Source: Lunularia cruciata (Eukaryota > Streptophyta > Marchantiopsida > Lunulariales > Lunulariaceae). Taken from it: a stretch of 64,000 bases of DNA. This document shows positions 47,161 to 60,129 of the stretch, one piece after another. Every line of letters begins with the position of its first letter. The first letter of the stretch is position 1. The stretch is taken from the NCBI GenBank assembly GCA_948567375.1, contig OX419755.1:78080931-78144930 (forward strand). Direction: 5' to 3'. A program made the position numbers and the translations under genes. Below the pieces are notes generated by a model. It had not been told where the DNA came from. It searched no databases and saw only the letters and a program-made list of their open reading frames with translations.

Positions 47161-48780
47161 TTCTCCTTAATATGCTCAATATTTTGGGTTTTGTAGGAAC
47201 TAAAAATTATTTTTTGATTTTGATGTTCAGCATCATGACCCAGTGGAAGTGCGGCCAGTAAGGGAATGAGAGCCCTGTTGGTTAGAGCTTCGGTAGAAGA
47301 AAGGTTTCTTCTCCATGTCATTGAATAGTAGAACGATGAAGCACGAAGAAGAGAGATCTAGGCCGTTGGTGGTGTGACCAGAGACTCAAAGCTGGCTCAC
47401 ACTGGGATACTTAACCAACCCAAGGTTGAAAACGTAAACCGTGCCATTCGTTTCGTGGCAATTTAATCACCGTAGATCTTAGTATATTCATATGTTAATT
47501 TTTTATATGTTTATTTCAGTTTATCCATTGGAGAATAAAAAGATAAAAATATTAAAAAATAAACAAGGATTACAAATAATAGCAGTCTAATCTCCCACGG
47601 TGTAAGATAGTAAGAAATAAGAAGATGCAGCAATAAAAGGGTCCTTAAGACTTATGGAGCTCTGACCGTTGTAAATTTTACACTGAGTTCCTCAGCTTTA
47701 ATCAAAATGATTCACAGTCCAAACCATGTGCTGAGCTCCCAGGAAAATGAGAAAAGCCAACTTGAATATTGATTTAACAAACACTCTTATATAATTCATG
47801 TAATAAACTGAGCAAAAATAGCTTAGAAAGTGCTGATATCAATTTAGAGCTTTCTATTCTTCACAAAATTGGAGAGTACTTTCTATCTGAACAATCTGTT
47901 GTTGACATCACAACAAATCCCAATAGAAAACATGAAATGCATAGATACTGCAGTATATTCCTTCTCCACCATCTCAAGGAGGGTGCAAACGATGGAAGGA
48001 TTTAAACATCAGTTATTACATAAAAGAATACCCCCTTTGATGATGTGTTTCCCATCCATACACAAAGTATAGCTTTAGTGGATCGTCTGATCATGATATC
48101 GTCTTCTACTAGTGCTCAACTTAATTGGAACTTGTTGGCCGATTAGCGTCGGTAGTATGGAATGGAGTTGGTCCGGCGGCGGGCGAGAGGAAGGTGGGAG
48201 AGATCAGCGCAGGAAGGACGCAGTAATGGCAATACCGTACCAACCAGAACAGAATAAAGCTCGAGCGACGTGAAGCCGCCCGTTCAAGGAAGAAGACCGT
48301 AGTTGTAGTAACCAGTGGTAGTAGTCTTGGAGAAGAAAGGAAAGAAAGGTGCAATGAACTTCGTGATTTGAATTTCATGATCAGATTGAGAAAACAGTCA
48401 CAGAAAGAAAGAAGAAGGATGTGTGTTGGGAGAGAACTTGCACCACTAACGTAAAGAGGATTTCATCTGCTGGATCGGAGATGGTGTGGATCAGTTGCTG
48501 GAGCTAGCTGCAATAGGTGGATGCTCGTGACATCGGACATCGTTCATGATCTCAGATAGATAGATTGATTGAATGATTTGAGACTGACTCGAAGAGCAGT
48601 TCTTGTCAAGACGGAAGGAAGGAATCGCAAGCTTCAAGTGTGACCGAATTACGTGCATCTGCTGTAGGCTGGGCCAACCGAGCCATTTAGTTGCACAGCT
48701 CAGAGATGAGATAGGGAGGCAGCGAGAGACTTTAGTACTATGAAGATCAGGCGATAAGTAGCGGGGAAGTGAGGGGAAAA
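47160..48780. other. Intergenic stretch upstream of the bHLH gene, nothing recognised
   Basis: Mixed composition with no supported gene. The 85-codon minus frame at 48121-48378 is serine/leucine-rich low complexity without a recognisable domain. Confidence 0.4.
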
Positions 48781-48788
48781 CTAGTTAA

Positions 48789-48815
48789 GAATCACGTAAT
48801 TGAAATACGTGATTC
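48789..48815. promoter_or_regulatory. Perfect 10 bp inverted repeat with ACGT cores
   Basis: gaatcacgta (48789-48798) and tacgtgattc (48806-48815) are exact reverse complements with a 7 base spacer. Each arm holds CACGTA/TACGTG, a bZIP/bHLH-type core. It lies about 2.4 kb upstream of the bHLH start codon. The regulatory role is inferred. Confidence 0.45.
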
Positions 48816-49354
48816 GTGTCTGTTTGTTTGTCTGTTGAGGATGGTACTACTCCGGTCTTAGGAGAGGATACTAGCGATCTTGAGCCGGAACCCCAAAGAT
48901 TTGATGTGATTCTCGGACAGCCCCCACCAAGGCGAGACCAGACTTGAGTTGTTGTGCACATGTACATTCTCCTGAACTTACGTGTGCTTGACAGACATGC
49001 TGAACTTCTGGGAACCTCATGTTGACGTCTGAGGTAAGATCTGGATCTACTTGTCATGGAGTTGCAGCAACTTCCGCCTGCTGTACATGTGACTCCATTT
49101 GCAAGCATGGTTCCTCGTCCCATCCATACAACTTCCTCACTTTTGCTTCGAATCCACGTCTGGGCAAAACAAACTTCTTTAGCCTCTTGCAGTTGTGAAT
49201 CACGTCAGAAACCCGAAACAGTACTACTTTCAAGACGCTAGCTTTTCCACATCCCGAGCTTCGATTCTCATTACCCGCGGGCTACAGCATTCGGAGGATA
49301 TCAGCGGTCCGACGTCGATCGACGGATCTCGCAGCGATGGTAGCTCCTCGATTG

Positions 49355-51145
49355 GTAAGTTGTGAAAACTCGCAACATCTTAAAAGGGTCAGAATCTGTA
49401 GGTGCTAGAACTTCTGAACGAAAGTGAAGAGAGCCGATACGGTACGCCATACGTACACTTGGAATTTCTTAGTCTAAAATGAATTGCCCACTGTCAGACT
49501 GGTTGTAGTCAATGGTCCCGATCGTCACCCGTGGTCTTTCAATCATAACAGTATGCAGTCCACTACGATATGTTTGCAGAAAGAATGCAGCAGATCAGAG
49601 AAGTCAAATGGGAATCTACAGGGACTTTAGATTTCACACGAGTGACTTCTCAAATAGTACTACAAACTCACTTTTGTACCCTGCATCGAGTTTCTCCAGA
49701 ACTTGAAATTGAAACTGGAAGTGGTCATCTATAGCAACATCTGGATTGAAGATTTGGCGAATTGAGAATCGAACCAGACATGTATTTTGCGGGATTGGAG
49801 CTCCAAAAGCGTAGCCGTAGCGACAGAGAATAGAGGCTGTTCTACATCCTTGTAAGACATCTATCTATATACTTCCCTCAACTATGACATACGGCGGTAT
49901 TTTAAGCCAGCTACTAATTTGTGATGATATCCAGATATTTCATTTGTGATTGTAAAGATCGTCTTTAAGTCTTGCAGTTGCTGCACGAGAATACGAGTAT
50001 GTAGGAATTTTTGCAAGAACCTGTTATATGGACAAAACTGAGTGCCCGTGCATAACGATCGCAGTCAGGTGCAACACGGCTCCCACCGGATCTGGACACA
50101 AACCATCGAGGTAAGCACACGGTATATTATCTGGCGATAAAAACAGTCCTATGAATACACTATCATATATTATCAAGTGGAAATGTGGTCACAATACGTA
50201 GGGTCGCACAGGGGGAAAGAAGTAGAGTTCGGCTTGACTTCCAGATTGAAGCGTCCTAGTTGAGCGTTTCCATTCTGAGATCACGCCGCGTATCTGGCTG
50301 TAGTCTGAAGGACTATACAGGTCTGCTGATCTATGACTAATACGTATTACCCAGCAGCACTAGGGCTACTCTATTAAAGCATTAGATTCTGCGGAAACTC
50401 TCAGCAGCTTGACGCCAGGTTGTGATTTAAGCGGTTGGGTGACAGAATTTTACACAGCCCTTATAAAGCCAGACAGCAGCAACTTGAAGTCTCCGAGCAC
50501 TTGGGAACTCAAATGACCGGGTAGAATAGCTCTATGTAAATACGAGCTCTGGTTTAACCTCATCACATTCAGGCAGTTTGCCATCGGCATTTGATCAAAT
50601 CAGCTCGCTCTATATTAGATTTGTACTCCAGTTGTCACTTGATTCCTAGTCTACGTTCTTTAGCGTCAGAGATGTACCGGCAATAATGTTGTACACTATG
50701 AGAGTTGACAGTTGGCACATACTAAGGTAGGCTAGACATGTCAAGAGGTCAGATGTCGATGTATGAACTGCGGTCTCATAAGCTCTTTTGATCCGGATCT
50801 GAACGAACCTTCCCAGCTATGAAACCGTATGTTCTATAGGACGAGTGGAAATGCTGCAAAGTATGTTGAGAAACTATTGCAATTTACCTGGAGGGGTCAA
50901 CTAAGAGGGTATCTCCACCGTGCCCATCTTCTAATTGAGGAAAGGATTGTTAGCTAGTCACTGTGGCTATTGTGATGAAAGTCAGTACATAGTGAGCTGA
51001 TCCTGGTTGTCACAAATTAATCGGAAGATAGGAAGATGTCACCCATGTGAACCTAGCTTTAATTCGTGAAGAGTTTCATACGGTTTCAATTATATGGCGG
51101 AATTCAGCTTTTGATTTTAGCGCTATACTGTGAAGTGTGGTGCAG
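49355..51145 (+). other. Possible 5' leader intron of the bHLH gene
   Basis: A consensus donor (attg/gtaagt at 49355) follows a GC-richer stretch with gatcgacgg-type sequence. A good acceptor (gtggtgcag) ends at 51145, 56 bp before the bHLH start codon. Joining them would give a 1.8 kb leader intron and place a short upstream ATG frame (from about 49336) across the junction. No transcript evidence is available, so this is a suggestion only. I see no gene inside 49355-51145. Confidence 0.35.
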
Positions 51146-51201
51146 GTTGTGAAAAGCTTACGGTTACCAATCTGAACATACAGTAGAAGCTAGCCAGCAA
51201 C

Positions 51202-54200
51202 ATGGCGGAGCTAGCATGGTTGCCATCTTCTGCAGCTGCAAAGGTTACCGTCAACGGACCGCCTTCATTCAACAGTTCAAACGAAAGTCTGTTCGATCTT
51301 CTCCAAGGTCGTCCGGGAAATGGTGGAGCATTTGGAGGGATATCTGACTCTTCACCATTTTTCCACACTTCAGATCAGATGACAGTAGTTTCGGACCACA
51401 CAGACAACGGTGCATCCCTGATGAAGGCGGAGGATGGAAGTGATCACCTGCAGTCTACCCTTTGGGTAGCTGCTGCTGATGGAATCTACAGCTCCACCGG
51501 AGCTCACGTAGCTGCTGCTCTTGACACCAGTCAGTTGTCCTCCTACGTCAAGCCCCACGATCCTTCGCCTCAGCTGCAGGCGCTACGTGACTTCATGGCT
51601 TACGGTGGCAACAACCTCAATTCCATGTCGACGGGGGTCAAGAATGTTGGCAATGTTACGTCGGGACCTCCCATGTTTCTGCATTTGGGAGATGAGTCTC
51701 CGGCCTCCCTGCTCATTGGAATGCCTCACCACACGAACTCGGTGTCTTCCTCCCAAAGTAAAGGTCAGGATCTGCTGGCCTATCGAGCAATATGCCAAGC
51801 CGAGCTTTTTTCGACGGAAAGGAGCCCGCACAGAACGCAGTTCCAACGAGAAAATCACATCCTTGCAGAACGTCAGCGAAGGGAAGAGATGAACGAGAAG
51901 TTCTCGGCTTTGCGATCGATGATACCTAAAGCTACCAAGGTACTCCCATGGAATCATACTGAAAATCGAATATACAAGTTAGTGAACTGCACAACAGTCC
52001 CCATACTCGGATCCATGATTCTCAGTTATGGGGCACACAGTTATTTTGTTTGGAGTTTAAGATCTTCCAATCGAAGTATTCAGTGATCAAATTTCCGTAG
52101 AAAAGAGCTTGTGAGCATTGATCATGACAACAGATCAGGACCAGTCTTGTATGAGCCAAACCAGGTGCTGCATGTCTCTGCGTACTGTCATAGCCAAGTA
52201 GGAAACATATCAATCGTTGCTAACCACGACGGCTATCCATGCTCAGATATATTAGATCTGGAGTTGAACAGTTGCAAGCCAACTGTGCCAGATTCAAGCC
52301 CATTTTTGAACCGAGAAAGGACATTCGTTTATCAAATTTCCTAGAGCTTATATATTAACCATTTCTCAATCCTCACTTGCTTGACGACATCTCCTTTTGA
52401 AGACCTTGATCTAAGTCTGTACCTGCGCATATATCAGTGAATGACATATGCGATTTGAGCACAATCTCATTGCAATTACAGAAGCTACTCTAGCAGCTGC
52501 AAGTTTATCTGAGTTGTGGAATCTCAATGCACATGTCGTTTAATGTGGAGCGACCATCTACTCTACGCTATCAGTCCTACATTTGCATTGAACCAGAATG
52601 TGATGTCCTTTGTGCCGATCTGTAATTCTTTAGATCCCATTCGTCCCTTCCGGCCATATCCACAGCTGCAGGTTGTTGTTAACTCCATAAAGTGGTCATT
52701 GTCAGACTAATGCTTCTATAAGTTTATATTTTGTTTTCCCGAGATTTGAGATGAACCTCAAAAAGTTCTCTTAGGTCTGAGTAAATAAATATTGTAAAAC
52801 TTAGGAGAACAGCTCTGACTCACAAAGGTACTGCTAAACAGCAACCTGAAGCTTACTGTACTGCTGACAGTTGACTATCCTTTGGGACCGGGAGGCCCGA
52901 TTAACTACTCAGATTACTCACTGACCATCTAAGCTTTCAACTGGTCCCTCTGCAGAAAGACAAGGCATCCATAGTAGGAGATACTATTGCGTATGTGCTG
53001 GAGCTGGAGAAAACGTTGAAGCATCTGAAGACTTGCAAAGATAGCCGAAAGGGATATGGATTTAAACTCCTGAAAAGAAAATCCTCGTTGAAACTAATGG
53101 ATGAATGTGAAAGAGCGATCCCAGACACTCCACCAGATGCAACTGCCATGGAGGAAATGAAACCTGGTCCGGGTTGTGCTTCAAGGTTTGAAGATATTCC
53201 TCTAAAGGAGCGCATCGATCGAGAAGACCCGTCCACATTGACGTCCTCTGAGCAAAATAGTGGAGATTCTTCGGCCAGTCATGTATGTTCACTTGAATTT
53301 CTTCTTTTCTCGATCCGTTACGTAATTACTTTTATATGCTGTAGAAGTGGAGGGGACTGGGCAAAACGGTCATCATGAGTTGCTCTGGTCCTCTTAGAGC
53401 AGATTCGAACCGAAAGAAGCGGAGGTTATTCTAGTTTCCGAGTGCAACCTTGAGCTGTGTGGTATGTACATAGTCGCAAATTATAGCTCTGTGGCCCAAG
53501 GATTGAGCATGCAAGATGTGTGACTGTGCCATATACAGGAAGTTGTCTGTCCGTAGCTAGCAAGTTAGTTGATGAGTAATTTGATTCCTCAAGGCATGCA
53601 CAAGTTGGTAAACTCGGCAGCTGACTTTCTCTCATATTGTCGAGCATTTCGTTCAAATTTCTTTCTCTTCATCTTGCCAGGAGATGAAGGAAGAGCTTAA
53701 CAGTTAGTCCCATCTCCGTTCTCCTGGACCAGGACCATACCCTAGGTAATAGAGTGAAGCAAGATATTGTTACTGAAGATAAACTGAGCTTCTTTACAAC
53801 AACGTATAAATCTCAGACATTGCTGTCACTCATGGTTCTTATTTCAGCGCTAGATCTAGGTTGAGCTGGCTCGCCATGAGTGTAAATCACATGTATAGAA
53901 GATAGCAGGTATTCGACTGTAGTTCCTAGTTGTGACTAATTCGTCGTGTTGATGTTGGTTGGCAGAAAACGAAGGAGAAAGATAACCCCGTTGATGTCAG
54001 CTGTAACTCCCAGGTTGAGGTACAAGATTTGGGAGAGCAAGCAGTTATCAAGATAGTGTGCGCGCGTAGCCGTGGTCTTGTTCTTCGAATTTTACAGGCT
54101 CTGGAAGAATGCAAAATGGAAATTCTTCAGTCCAATGTAACAACTGTTTCTCGGCATGCTGTTCATTTTATCACCGTTCAGGTATAACATAGAGCACTGG

Positions 54201-54785
54201 ATCTGCTTCACTATTTATTCTCAGGGACAGATTCAGATCTAGATTTGCGAACATCCTGACAGTGTGACTCTTTCGAGTGCGACGTTTCGAGCTGCTTCTC
54301 TTTCTCTATTTCAGCTCCCATTTAATTGAATTCTGAATGATGTGCGATGTTATATGACACTGAAAATCAGCTGCAGGGACTGCTCTTTAAGGAAACTTGA
54401 TTAATTGTTTGATATTCTTTTCATAAACTATTGATCTATCTGAGAGCGCTAGCATAAGTTAAGGTTTGATCATAAGAATTAAGGTACATGCAGTAGCAGT
54501 GCATAAAGGATGGTATTGCTCGCCTGATGTAATCGATCAACAATATTTTCGTCAGACATGGTTCTGATTCAAGATAGATATCACTGGCAGTTTCGTATGG
54601 ATGATCATATGAAGGCCTTGACATCAGTCATGATTAGAAGAGGCTATTCTACGGGTGCTCTTTTTTAACTTGCTGATTGACATCTTGTGCTACAGATAAA
54701 CTCAGGCCTCAGTTGTACTACAGAGCAGATGATTCAAGCTCTTCTTAAAGCGTCAAATCCCAATCAGGCACCCGTGGCATCATGA
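51202..54785 (+). CDS. bHLH transcription factor with C-terminal ACT-like domain
   Basis: Coding exons 51202-51939, 52956-53282, 53966-54181 and 54696-54785, all joined in phase 0 with GT/AG borders, give 456 codons. The basic helix-loop-helix is split by intron 1: RENHILAERQRREEMNEKF (about residues 216-234) carries the H-E-R triad (H219, E223, R227) for E-box/G-box binding. Helix 2 is KDKASIVGDTIAYVLELEK (from residue 248). Residues about 372-427 (VEVQDLGEQAVIKIVCARSR onward) resemble the ACT-like dimerisation domain found at the C-terminus of many plant bHLH proteins. I see no N-terminal MYC domain, so it is not a complete TT8/GL3-type factor; a group II/III tapetum- or ICE-like relative is possible. 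The N-terminal 215 residues are low complexity (S, G, D-rich). It acts in the nucleus; targets are unknown. Confidence 0.85.
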
Positions 54786-56970
54786 GCGGAGGCTCGAGAA
54801 GAACGGGAGCATATGGCTGATGATAATCAACAAAGATCAGATAGTATCCAACTTATCTTTCTGTAGGATTAGCGGTAAATCTATGGATCGGTTTTAAATG
54901 ACCGATAATTCACGTATACGTTACATGCTGGATGCCCAAGAGTTGCCACCATGTGCACTTGGATGAACATCTTGGTCAATCGATCAAGTAGCGATTTAGC
55001 ATCCTCAACAGTAGAAAGGCTACAAAAGTAACATATGCCATCAGAGCAGAGCTGTTAGATTAATTACAAATTTAGGGTGTCTCATCCATGGAGATAAAAG
55101 AAAACATGCCAGCGGACCTATCTATATGGGTACCAAGTATAGATTCTATATAGAAGTCCTCTCGTGATTAGTGCTAGGCAGGCATATCGAAGGCCAGAGA
55201 AGAAATACTAATTGCTGTAACAGTTCAAGCTCCGGTATCAACGAGGTTGGGATCAGATGTTGCGAATAAGCAAACAGAGCTTGGCGGATGTCCTTGTCTG
55301 ATCATGAATCTTCCCGGAAGCATGGCCAATGTCAGCATTTTGCTATAGAAATATTGGAGCTTGGACTACTTTGTACAGAAGAAATTGTTGCAAATCAATC
55401 ACGTCATGTGAGTCAAGAACAGCTCCGGTGGTTCCGGTTCCAGTTCCGTTCAGATGTAATTGTTGGAATTTTCAGTCCTATCCTTAATAATGAAATGTTT
55501 TTTATCAGGATCATCTGATTCAGACGTTAAACGTTGATGATCCATCGTCCGTGTAAGGACTCCTGATCATCGTGGGGTTTCTGATTCGAAACAACCGCAT
55601 GCAGATGTAAATGTTGAGCTACTTTCCACTTTAGAATGAAACCAATGGTATGCAGATAGAATTGATCCAGAATAATGATCCTCAGAACCACACGTGAACG
55701 GAAACTTTAGAGCTTCTCACGAATGGATTGCTCCCTCATGTAAAGATTAAACTACACTTCCCGGGAGCTACTTTACATTGTAACATTGTACTACTTACTG
55801 GATGCGCTATAGTATAGAGGAAACAGCTATACAGTAGAGATGTTGATCTCACTAGACAGCGACGTATTGGCAAGCACTAAAAGAGCAATCGAATTCGTCT
55901 TCGAACTCTTCGGACTTTCGAATTTGAAGGAAGGTACCTGTCATATATTTCCACTAGGAAAATCTGACTATTCTATTGCACATACATTATCTAGGAACAG
56001 CTATTAAGCTATTTAAATTCCACTAGTTGGTCATCCTACTCAAACTCAAGAGTACATATCTCTCTCATTGCTGAAACGTGTACAGTATTGAATTACCCCG
56101 GAACCGATCGTACCTGTCGGTAGTTTACGAATGTCACTGCAAGCGGAGTACATATACGAATGCGGGCTAATATTTAGATGAGTGGAGTAGATGAAGGTGG
56201 GTACGTCCAGTACGCATATTCACAATGAAGGCAAAAGGCGACCAATGTAGTGCAAAAGGATATGAACGGAACGTACTCGTACGACACAACTTTCTAAGAT
56301 TCCTTAAACTTGCTAGCAGTCCAGGAGTTGACATGTTGCTTCTGTTGTACTCTACAAATGAAGGATCCAATTACAGGATGAACGTGTCCCAATCAGCGAG
56401 GACTCTGCTTGACTTAATTCTGTGCGTGAAACCAAGTCGTGGGGTTCCGTTTTCATAATCATGTATCATGCGCAACAGAGGAGTGTCCTGATCTTGTCAC
56501 GCGGGCTAATTACTGTACAATTCGCACTCGCGGTCGTGCAGAAAATTGCGAGGTACAGTACATAGTACATGTACAATTGGGTTTGTTCTAAAGCGCGTAA
56601 GCACTTGACGACCCAATGCCAATGGCATTGCTGTCAGTTAGCACATTCTCCAGTTCATTTTCACACTCGCTGTTTCTTTTGGGTAATCATTCAATACAGA
56701 TATGCATAATCTACTTGTACTAACGGTTTCGTCACGTGCAAAGTCAATCGTAACATATCTGCAGGATCATCAGGTAATTGAGACTCCATAATATTCATGA
56801 ACAAGCCCTTGTATGTACTGTAATTGTAAGGTGTATTATCGCCAGACTAATGTTTCTATTTTTCCTAGCCCGGGGGACTTTAGAGCCTTTATTTTTTTTC
56901 TTCTTCGACGGGTAATTTAAATGGGATGGGATGGATTTGAAGGCAAATCGCGAGAAGGGGACCACATTGA
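54786..56970. other. bHLH 3' region and intergenic stretch
   Basis: Presumed 3' UTR, then sequence with no supported coding frame, RNA gene or repeat. Open frames at 55288-55518 and 56225-56458 are short and have no domain. Confidence 0.4.
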
Positions 56971-56974
56971 ACGC

Positions 56975-58200
56975 AAGAAGGATGTGAAGACCCCATCAAA
57001 CCGTAGAAAGGGGAGACAAAAGAGATGGAATGGGGCTAGGCCCCATTCCCTAGTAGTTTATATATGAGAAATCTGCACTCCGGCACCTAAGATAGCTTAG
57101 CTATGCAAGTTCTAAGGTCTAGAAATCATGGGGGCATAAGAAGAAGTATCACCTAGAGTGATTGCTCTCTAATGGATTGCACTGGCCAATGTTCTTGGTA
57201 GACAATGGACACACATTGTCTAAAGCATATTACAAAGTATGAAAGTGAGAATGGTACCCTTGGCATCTATATGATAAGCTCTCACGCACTCCATGACAAA
57301 TGTGTCAAACACTATGCACATCGATCCATATAATTCCAAGGCTAGAGGAACAAAGAGGTGATCTTGTTGCATACCCCTATACTTGGAGACCTTGCGTATT
57401 GCTGCTATGCTCGCCGCCAATCCAAGAGGATGAGTAATCACTCACTCCAAAACTACATCATGCGTAGGGTCTATAACCACAACATCCACCACTATCACCT
57501 GATCATCTCACACCAAGTATAAGCCTCCTCTAACACATTTCATCTGCAAAGAATATAAATGCTACCTCCAAGCAAAGTATCCACTCTCTCTTACCTTAGC
57601 AAACACTATATCCCTCTCTTACCTTAGCAAACACTATATCCCTTATGGCATCATGGGTAGCGATCCTTTGTTCTCCAAGCTAGGATCCAAGAGCATGCAC
57701 CATTGCTGGAGCAAGAGCAAAGGTGTGCTTTAGTAGCCTGAGGAATGGACGAGTCAACCAAGAGAGAATGTAGCATATATTGGCATTGTCGCTCCATCAA
57801 GGAAGACCACAAAATTTGGTCCAATCTGACGGTAGTGAAACAAAGGATGGAAGGTACTCCCATGCTTGTGGAGATAGACCATCTCTTGTCTACCGCAATA
57901 ACACCCGGAAAGAAAAGTATCTCTCCTCCACCTTGGTCACATAAGTCTCCAAAACTGGCATATCACCAACCACAAAATGGGAGGAAAGTAGAGGTGCTGA
58001 GAGCACAACTACCAAAAAATGCTATAGGTGCTATCTCCTCCATAGATAATAGGTCTACCCCCTCCGCATGAGATTAGTAGAGATATCTGTCTATGTGCCA
58101 AATCTCCCATCACATACTCAAATGCCCTTGGTCCAATGATATCATCAAAGACTTCCATAATCCTCTTATCAAAAGCTCTCAAACATGATAAGAAAGTCTA
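56975..58200 (-). mobile_element. 5'-truncated LINE copy
   Basis: In reverse complement it matches 32840-34250 of the LINE: CSCSSNGACSWILA and MERQCQYMLHSLLVDSSIPQA (57863-57651) and LFVPLALELYG (57441-57220) echo the larger copy. The 5' junction is sharp near 58200 and corresponds to about 32840 there. Part of the zinc-binding/endonuclease region is missing and frames are broken. It is a dead-on-arrival copy. Confidence 0.8.
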
Positions 58201-59335
58201 GGAAGTGGAACTGTGTGGTAAGTATGTCAAATTAGTCAAATTACTTGGTGCCTTATTTCCCTTGCCTTATATTGATAAGTAGGTTAGGTTGTAAGGAGTT
58301 TTTGTGCACTTATCAAATGAATCTTAAGTTTTTTAAAGATTCTAAAAATAAACAAATTCATTTGTATTGTTAAGGGAATTTTCCCCCAAGGTTTCCATTC
58401 CATTCCATTGTGCAAAAAAAGGAAAAAAAAGAAAAAAAGTATGTGACTAAATTTTCAATCTTCTACTCCATCACCCTTTTTGCTCCAACACCCCAATGTC
58501 TTTGTACAATTGCTTGAAGGTTTTTCACTTGCAAAACGTTCTTCACAAGTAGAGTGGATGAAGAAAACTTCTCTCACTAAATAACCTACTCTTGCTTGCA
58601 TTGCTATATATGCTCAAAATTGGAAATTTGGTTATATAGGTCTCCAAAGTTGCAAATTTCAAGTACTTTAGAAAAACATGAAGGCTAAACAAGAGCAACT
58701 ATTCAAATTGAGCTCAAGTAATAAGATCATCTTTTAATTCACTAGAAAAAGGAGCGTACTATATTAAAGTTGAGGGCTCAAGCTATCAATGCACTAGACA
58801 GGCAAGCATATTAGAACAAAATAATACCCTAGCAACTAATAAGCCCTTTAAATTTGGAATTTTATATTAAGCAATATTATTCCAACAACTCATAAGAACA
58901 TCAAATATTGGAATTCTAAGGAAAGCAACAAATAATATTAAGAATGAGAGATCTTGAGCATTAAAAAATTGAGTTTGCAAATATCTTTTATCTACATTAG
59001 TATGAATTGATTGATTTATTCTACAAATCTTTCCTTGTGTTGCATCTTTTACAATGTTTTATTATACAAAGAAGAGGATGTGATTGATAATATCCATCTA
59101 AGCTTAATATTCATGCTTCAAAAAGAGCATAAGCATATGGAGAAACACATGTATTGAGTAGAAATGGACTCTATGTGCAAAAATCTTTTTTCAAATTTGG
59201 AACTATGATTCAAAAAATAGAATATGATAGAGAAGGTGCAAAGTTTGAGAGATGTGCAAAGAAGTTAGACTTATAAAATGAGCAACTCAAATTTGAATTA
59301 AAAGTCATTGAAAAATTAACCAAGGATTATGTTGT
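58200..59335. other. AT-rich intergenic stretch, nothing recognised
   Basis: No gene. An A-rich run with G interruptions at about 58415-58440 could be a decayed tail of a retroposed sequence on the plus strand, but I recognise no SINE body upstream. Confidence 0.4.
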
Positions 59336-59991
59336 GCATATAGACATCGCTACATAACACATATTGCTATCAACATCATACACTATAGAAGCACAACTCA
59401 CACATAAGTCATGCATGAACTCTAAAGTGCCATAATAATCAATTCCTCATCAACTCAAATCAACTCAAATCAGATCAGTACTTGATTATTCACTCAACAA
59501 TTTTCCAACAACTATGCATTGATTACAATCAAGCCACACCCACTCTAGCTAAGAGACTTCAAGTGACGCTCATCGGCTTTTTGTCCACCATAGCCAGGAA
59601 CTTGATGGCTAAACATCAAAGAAGTGAGCTCTTTGGGGCTGCACTTCCAAGATGTACCTCTCATTTTGACCTAGATCTCCAACCCTAATGGTCCCGCTGA
59701 TGGCACATATGATGTCGCAAATGGTGCAAGTGAAAATTGGGCTCCACCATGTAGTCAATACTTGAAACATTGAAATCTAACCGTCAACAAGTAATCTATG
59801 AGGAACTGCCAAAATACCTTTGACTACCAACACTACTACTCCAACGTCCAAGCAATCAAGGTGCAATGCTACAAATGGTGTGACAATTGTCATGCATATA
59901 TACATCACTATAGAACATACATCATTGTCAACATCATACACTATAGAAGTACAACTCACACATAAGTCATACATGAACTCTAAAGTGCCAC
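59336..59991. repeat. Direct repeats of about 105 bp, 550 bp apart
   Basis: 59336-59440 and 59885-59991 share caacatcatacactatagaa and acataagtcat-type blocks at roughly 85% identity. Their relation to the gypsy element is unknown; they could be parts of an LTR or the flanks of a small insertion. Confidence 0.6.
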
Positions 59992-60129
59992 AATTGCCTC
60001 CCTAGTTGGCGCTTAGGTCCTTCTAACTTTAGATAACCATCTACTCCAAATATATGGTATACCCTTTGGTGGGCAAAGGTCAAGAGACTAGGTACTATCA
60101 AGACCCATTTTTAGTTGCATGTCTGCAAT

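Noticed and set aside
48121-48378. 85-codon minus-strand frame
   Set aside because: Serine/leucine-rich low complexity without domain or neighbouring exons.
48785-49123. 112-codon minus-strand frame
   Set aside because: No domain; overlaps the probable bHLH leader region on the other strand.
53400-53430. tRNA-like ttcgaacc string
   Set aside because: No cloverleaf arms or acceptor pairing could be found around it.
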